A stretch of DNA of 8,895 nucleotides, taken from the NCBI RefSeq assembly GCF_001557115.1, contig NZ_LSKQ01000281.1, positions 1 through 8,895 on the forward strand, in the 5' to 3' direction. The notes under the pieces were generated by a model, which was not told where the DNA came from, did no database searches, and was given only the letters and a program-made list of their open reading frames with translations. Source of the DNA: Erythrobacter sp. CCH5-A1 (GTDB taxonomy: Bacteria > Pseudomonadota > Alphaproteobacteria > Sphingomonadales > Sphingomonadaceae). Every line of letters begins with the position of its first letter. Position 1 is the first letter of the stretch. Of this stretch, positions 7,175 to 8,895 are shown one piece after another. Position numbers and translations under genes: made by a program.

Positions 7175-8668
7175 ATGATCCGTCGCACCGCTATGGCCGT
7201 ATTGCCTTTCATGCTGCCTTTCAGCGTGCTCGCCCAGAGTTCGACTGCCGCGACGCAGTGGCCAAAAGAGGTTCAGGCCATCTTTGAGGAGTACAAGACC
7301 CAATGCCAGCAGGCAGGCGGCAAGTTCGTGCCCGATCGCGCGAATTTCGCGCGTCAGATCGAGGTCACGGGCGACGGCAAGCCCGACTGGGTGGTTGAGC
7401 AAAGCGCCTTTGCCTGCAAGGTCTCCCAGGCGCAGATGGATGCAGGGAACGTCCCCGATACCGGATCGGGGTTTTGCGGCACGGCGGGCTGCCAGATCAT
7501 CATTCTGGGCTCGGGTCGGAAGGGCCTTGCGCCGATTTTCGAAGGCCTCTTGCGCAATGTGACGCCCGTTGATCTTGGCGGCGGGCGCAAGGGGATTGAG
7601 ACATCGGTTCATGGCACCGCCTGCGGCGGAGCGGGCGCAGAGGTCTGCATCGAAACGCTGGCCTGGAACGGCAAGAAATGGACTGTCGTCAAGCGCTACC
7701 GCTGGACTGATGCCGACTACGAAGCTCAACAGCAGAGCCAGGCCGCACTGCTCCCGGTCGAGGAGTTCCGCAATCACGAGGCAAAATGGACCTTCAGTGG
7801 CCGCCCGAGCAGCGCCGTGGCCGAAATCCGCGATCACCCCGAACTGGGAAAGCTGAGCCTGACGTGCCGACCGGAGGGCGGGATTGATCTGGCTGTTACC
7901 CCAGGCCAGACATCGATGCCTTTCCCACCCGCCGGGCAGCCACTGCTGCTATGGTTCGAAGGTTCGATGGATGGAACGGTTGCCGATCAGCCATTGGCGC
8001 AGGTGCCGGGAAAAGCCGGCTGGAGCGGACCACTCGCGCCGGAACTGGAAGCCTTGCTCGGGGGAAGCGATGACGGACTTACCCTCCTCGTCAGCATCGA
8101 TGGCGGGGCGGAATGGCAGGAACTGGCCTATGTCTCGCTCGCAGGGTCCACAAAGGCGTTGCGGTCGCTGCAGACACAATGCCCCGCTTCGAAGCGACCG
8201 GATCCATCAATTGCGGCGGCGGGAACGGCCCTGAAGCCATCTGACTTATCCGTCGGAACGCCTGACAGCGCCGCAGCCGCAGCACGCATCCCGCTGGCGG
8301 TGGGCTACTATGCCTATGTCGAGGGTACATTCTCGACCTGCGCCAATCCTGTGATCACACCATGGTACTTCGATGGCACGCGCTTCTGGGAGGAAACCGA
8401 CATCACTGACCCGAAGCACGAATACTCAAGCCAGGCCGTAGCATGGGAGATGGCCGGCAGGGACCGCTTCCGCATTTCCTACCGCAACCGCGATGAAGAT
8501 GGCAGATGGAGCCCCGGTGTCACGATCAATGAGTATCTCATCACCGGCCCGCGATCGTTCACGTTTGTCGGCGTGGTCGGTTCGTCAATGCGCGCAAGCG
8601 AGAAGCAACAGTTTTGTACTGCGGCCCAGTTGCCCGCCAAATCGCTCTGGTACAAGGTGGCCAAGTGA
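7175..8668 (+). CDS. Large secreted multi-domain protein with a DGDGKPD-like motif, function unknown
   Basis: The 497-residue product starts at the ATG at 7175, 9 bases after AAGGAG (7160-7165). MIRR gives a basic n-region, and the hydrophobic stretch ends at VLA|Q, a good signal peptidase I site after residue 20. Three parts can be seen. Residues about 28-180 contain IEVTGDGKPDWVVE (62-75), a calcium-loop-like motif found in FG-GAP/VCBS-type and other secreted proteins, and several Cys residues (FCGTAGC, TACGG, VCIE) that could form disulfides. Residues about 200-335 hold TFSGR, LTCRPEGGIDLAV and SIDGGAEWQELAY, likely beta-rich. Residues about 372-497 form a separate domain beginning LAVGYYAYVEGTFSTC and ending near LPAKSLWYKVAK. 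It follows the previous gene by 57 bases and closes the operon. I see no catalytic signature. Confidence 0.8.
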   Translation: MIRRTAMAVLPFMLPFSVLAQSSTAATQWPKEVQAIFEEYKTQCQQAGGKFVPDRANFARQIEVTGDGKPDWVVEQSAFACKVSQAQMDAGNVPDTGSGFCGTAGCQIIILGSGRKGLAPIFEGLLRNVTPVDLGGGRKGIETSVHGTACGGAGAEVCIETLAWNGKKWTVVKRYRWTDADYEAQQQSQAALLPVEEFRNHEAKWTFSGRPSSAVAEIRDHPELGKLSLTCRPEGGIDLAVTPGQTSMPFPPAGQPLLLWFEGSMDGTVADQPLAQVPGKAGWSGPLAPELEALLGGSDDGLTLLVSIDGGAEWQELAYVSLAGSTKALRSLQTQCPASKRPDPSIAAAGTALKPSDLSVGTPDSAAAAARIPLAVGYYAYVEGTFSTCANPVITPWYFDGTRFWEETDITDPKHEYSSQAVAWEMAGRDRFRISYRNRDEDGRWSPGVTINEYLITGPRSFTFVGVVGSSMRASEKQQFCTAAQLPAKSLWYKVAK

Positions 8669-8725
8669 GGGCGGGGGCAGTCGATCGAACACCTTACGTC
8701 GTAATCGGTCAAAATCTGCCGTTCC

Positions 8726-8745
8726 GCCACTCGATTCGAAGTGGC
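8726..8745 (+). repeat. Inverted repeat downstream of the operon
   Basis: GCCACT (8726-8731) and AGTGGC (8740-8745) form a 6-bp stem with an 8-base loop, 57 bases after the last stop codon. Its position suits a transcription terminator, but no T-run follows (AGGAAAGTCCC). An intrinsic terminator call is therefore weak. It could instead be a remnant linked to the mobile element that begins about 12 bases later. Confidence 0.3.
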
Positions 8746-8756
8746 AGGAAAGTCCC

Positions 8757-8840
8757 GAGGCTGTGTAAAAACGCCCGAATATGCTATGGTTCTCCCGTGT
8801 TTCGGGAGGCTTTGGAATGGGTCGTTTCGTCCAAGGGGAA
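8757..8840 (+). mobile_element. Left end of a probable IS1182-like element with the first codons of its transposase
   Basis: GAGGCTGTGTAAAAACG at 8757-8773 looks like an insertion-sequence terminus. It is followed by a short leader with a hairpin, a ribosome binding site, and an ATG at 8817 that encodes MGRFVQGE. From memory, IS1182-family transposases often begin with a similar MGRFVEG-type sequence. Here the similarity ends after about eight codons, and the frame closes with TGA at 8880-8882 after 21 residues. The element therefore appears interrupted at about 8840. The family assignment rests on a short match and needs a database comparison. Confidence 0.45.
8792..8809 (+). promoter_or_regulatory. 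Hairpin covering the ribosome binding site of the truncated transposase frame
   Basis: CTCCCG (8792-8797) pairs perfectly with CGGGAG (8803-8808) across a TGTTT loop. GGGAGG (8804-8809) is the apparent ribosome binding site, 7 bases before the ATG at 8817. Transcripts entering from outside the element would fold the site shut. Several insertion sequences use this kind of structure to prevent transposase synthesis from read-through transcripts. The structure is seen; the role is inferred. Confidence 0.4.
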
Positions 8841-8882
8841 ATTAGCGTCCGCGCTCGTGGTGTAATTTCGGGTGTAGATTGA
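8817..8882 (+). pseudogene. Truncated transposase start (21 codons)
   Basis: ATG at 8817 with GGGAGG 7 bases upstream opens a frame beginning MGRFVQGE that resembles the N-terminus of IS1182-type transposases. It diverges at the Ile codon (8841) and reaches TGA at 8880-8882. It cannot make a functional transposase. It is included as the remnant of a broken gene rather than as an expressed protein. Confidence 0.35.
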
Positions 8883-8895
8883 GGTGATCGCATGG
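8841..8895 (+). mobile_element. Possible end of a further element (IS66-like?) nested in the IS1182-like remnant
   Basis: Where transposase similarity stops, the sequence becomes ATTAGCGTCCGCGCTCG, which weakly resembles the GTAAGCGTC-type ends of IS66-family elements. An ATG preceded by GAGGTGATCGC appears at 8892, at the window edge, where a first transposition gene would be expected. The evidence is a short partial match and position only. Simple sequence decay or a deletion junction would look the same. Confidence 0.22.

Noticed and set aside
7124..7837. 237-codon minus-strand frame opposite the last operon gene
   Set aside because: The plus-strand frame has a signal peptide, a good ribosome binding site and recognisable motifs. 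The minus frame has none of these.
8726..8745. Rho-independent terminator for the operon
   Set aside because: The stem is only 6 bp and no T-run follows, so it is reported only as an inverted repeat.

Overview
The window looks like an accessory chromosomal or plasmid segment from a GC-rich alphaproteobacterium, most likely a sphingomonad. That placement is an inference from base composition, dense ATGA-overlapping gene starts, lipoprotein style and the domain layout of the large kinase. No rRNA, tRNA, CRISPR array or replication origin is visible.

Left edge (1-841, minus strand): a broken insertion sequence. Positions 54-841 hold one end of an IS21-family element, with its repeated terminal motif and the first part of istA. 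istA stops right after its second catalytic Asp, so the catalytic Glu and the helper ATPase gene istB are missing. Bases 1-53 appear to be the end of a different element that cut istA. The IS21 end sits inside the 3' part of the neighbouring kinase gene and supplies its stop codon.

Regulator (837-3311, minus strand): a one-polypeptide signalling protein. It has an OmpR/CadC-type winged-helix DNA-binding domain, then a Ser/Thr protein kinase domain, one transmembrane segment and a long TPR array predicted to lie in the periplasm. A roughly 110-bp intergenic region separates it from a divergent operon and contains a plausible sigma70-like promoter and a perfect 6-bp dyad.

Operon (3422-8668, plus strand): six tightly packed genes, nearly all predicted to act in the envelope. 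In order they are a small Cys-rich lipoprotein, a four-helix inner-membrane protein with a cold-shock-like N-terminal domain, a lipoprotein, a second lipoprotein, a signal-peptide protein and a larger signal-peptide protein with a DGDGKPD-like motif. Genes 3 and 5 look like divergent paralogs. I cannot assign a biochemical function to any of the six. The layout suggests a kinase/DNA-binding envelope sensor controlling, or controlled together with, an uncharacterised secreted/lipoprotein set.

Right edge (8669-8895): a non-coding tail, then what looks like the left end of an IS1182-like element (terminus, hairpin over the ribosome binding site, first transposase codons). After about eight codons the similarity stops, and possibly another element begins. 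The envelope module is thus bounded on both sides by broken mobile elements whose outermost bases share a similar outward-facing core.
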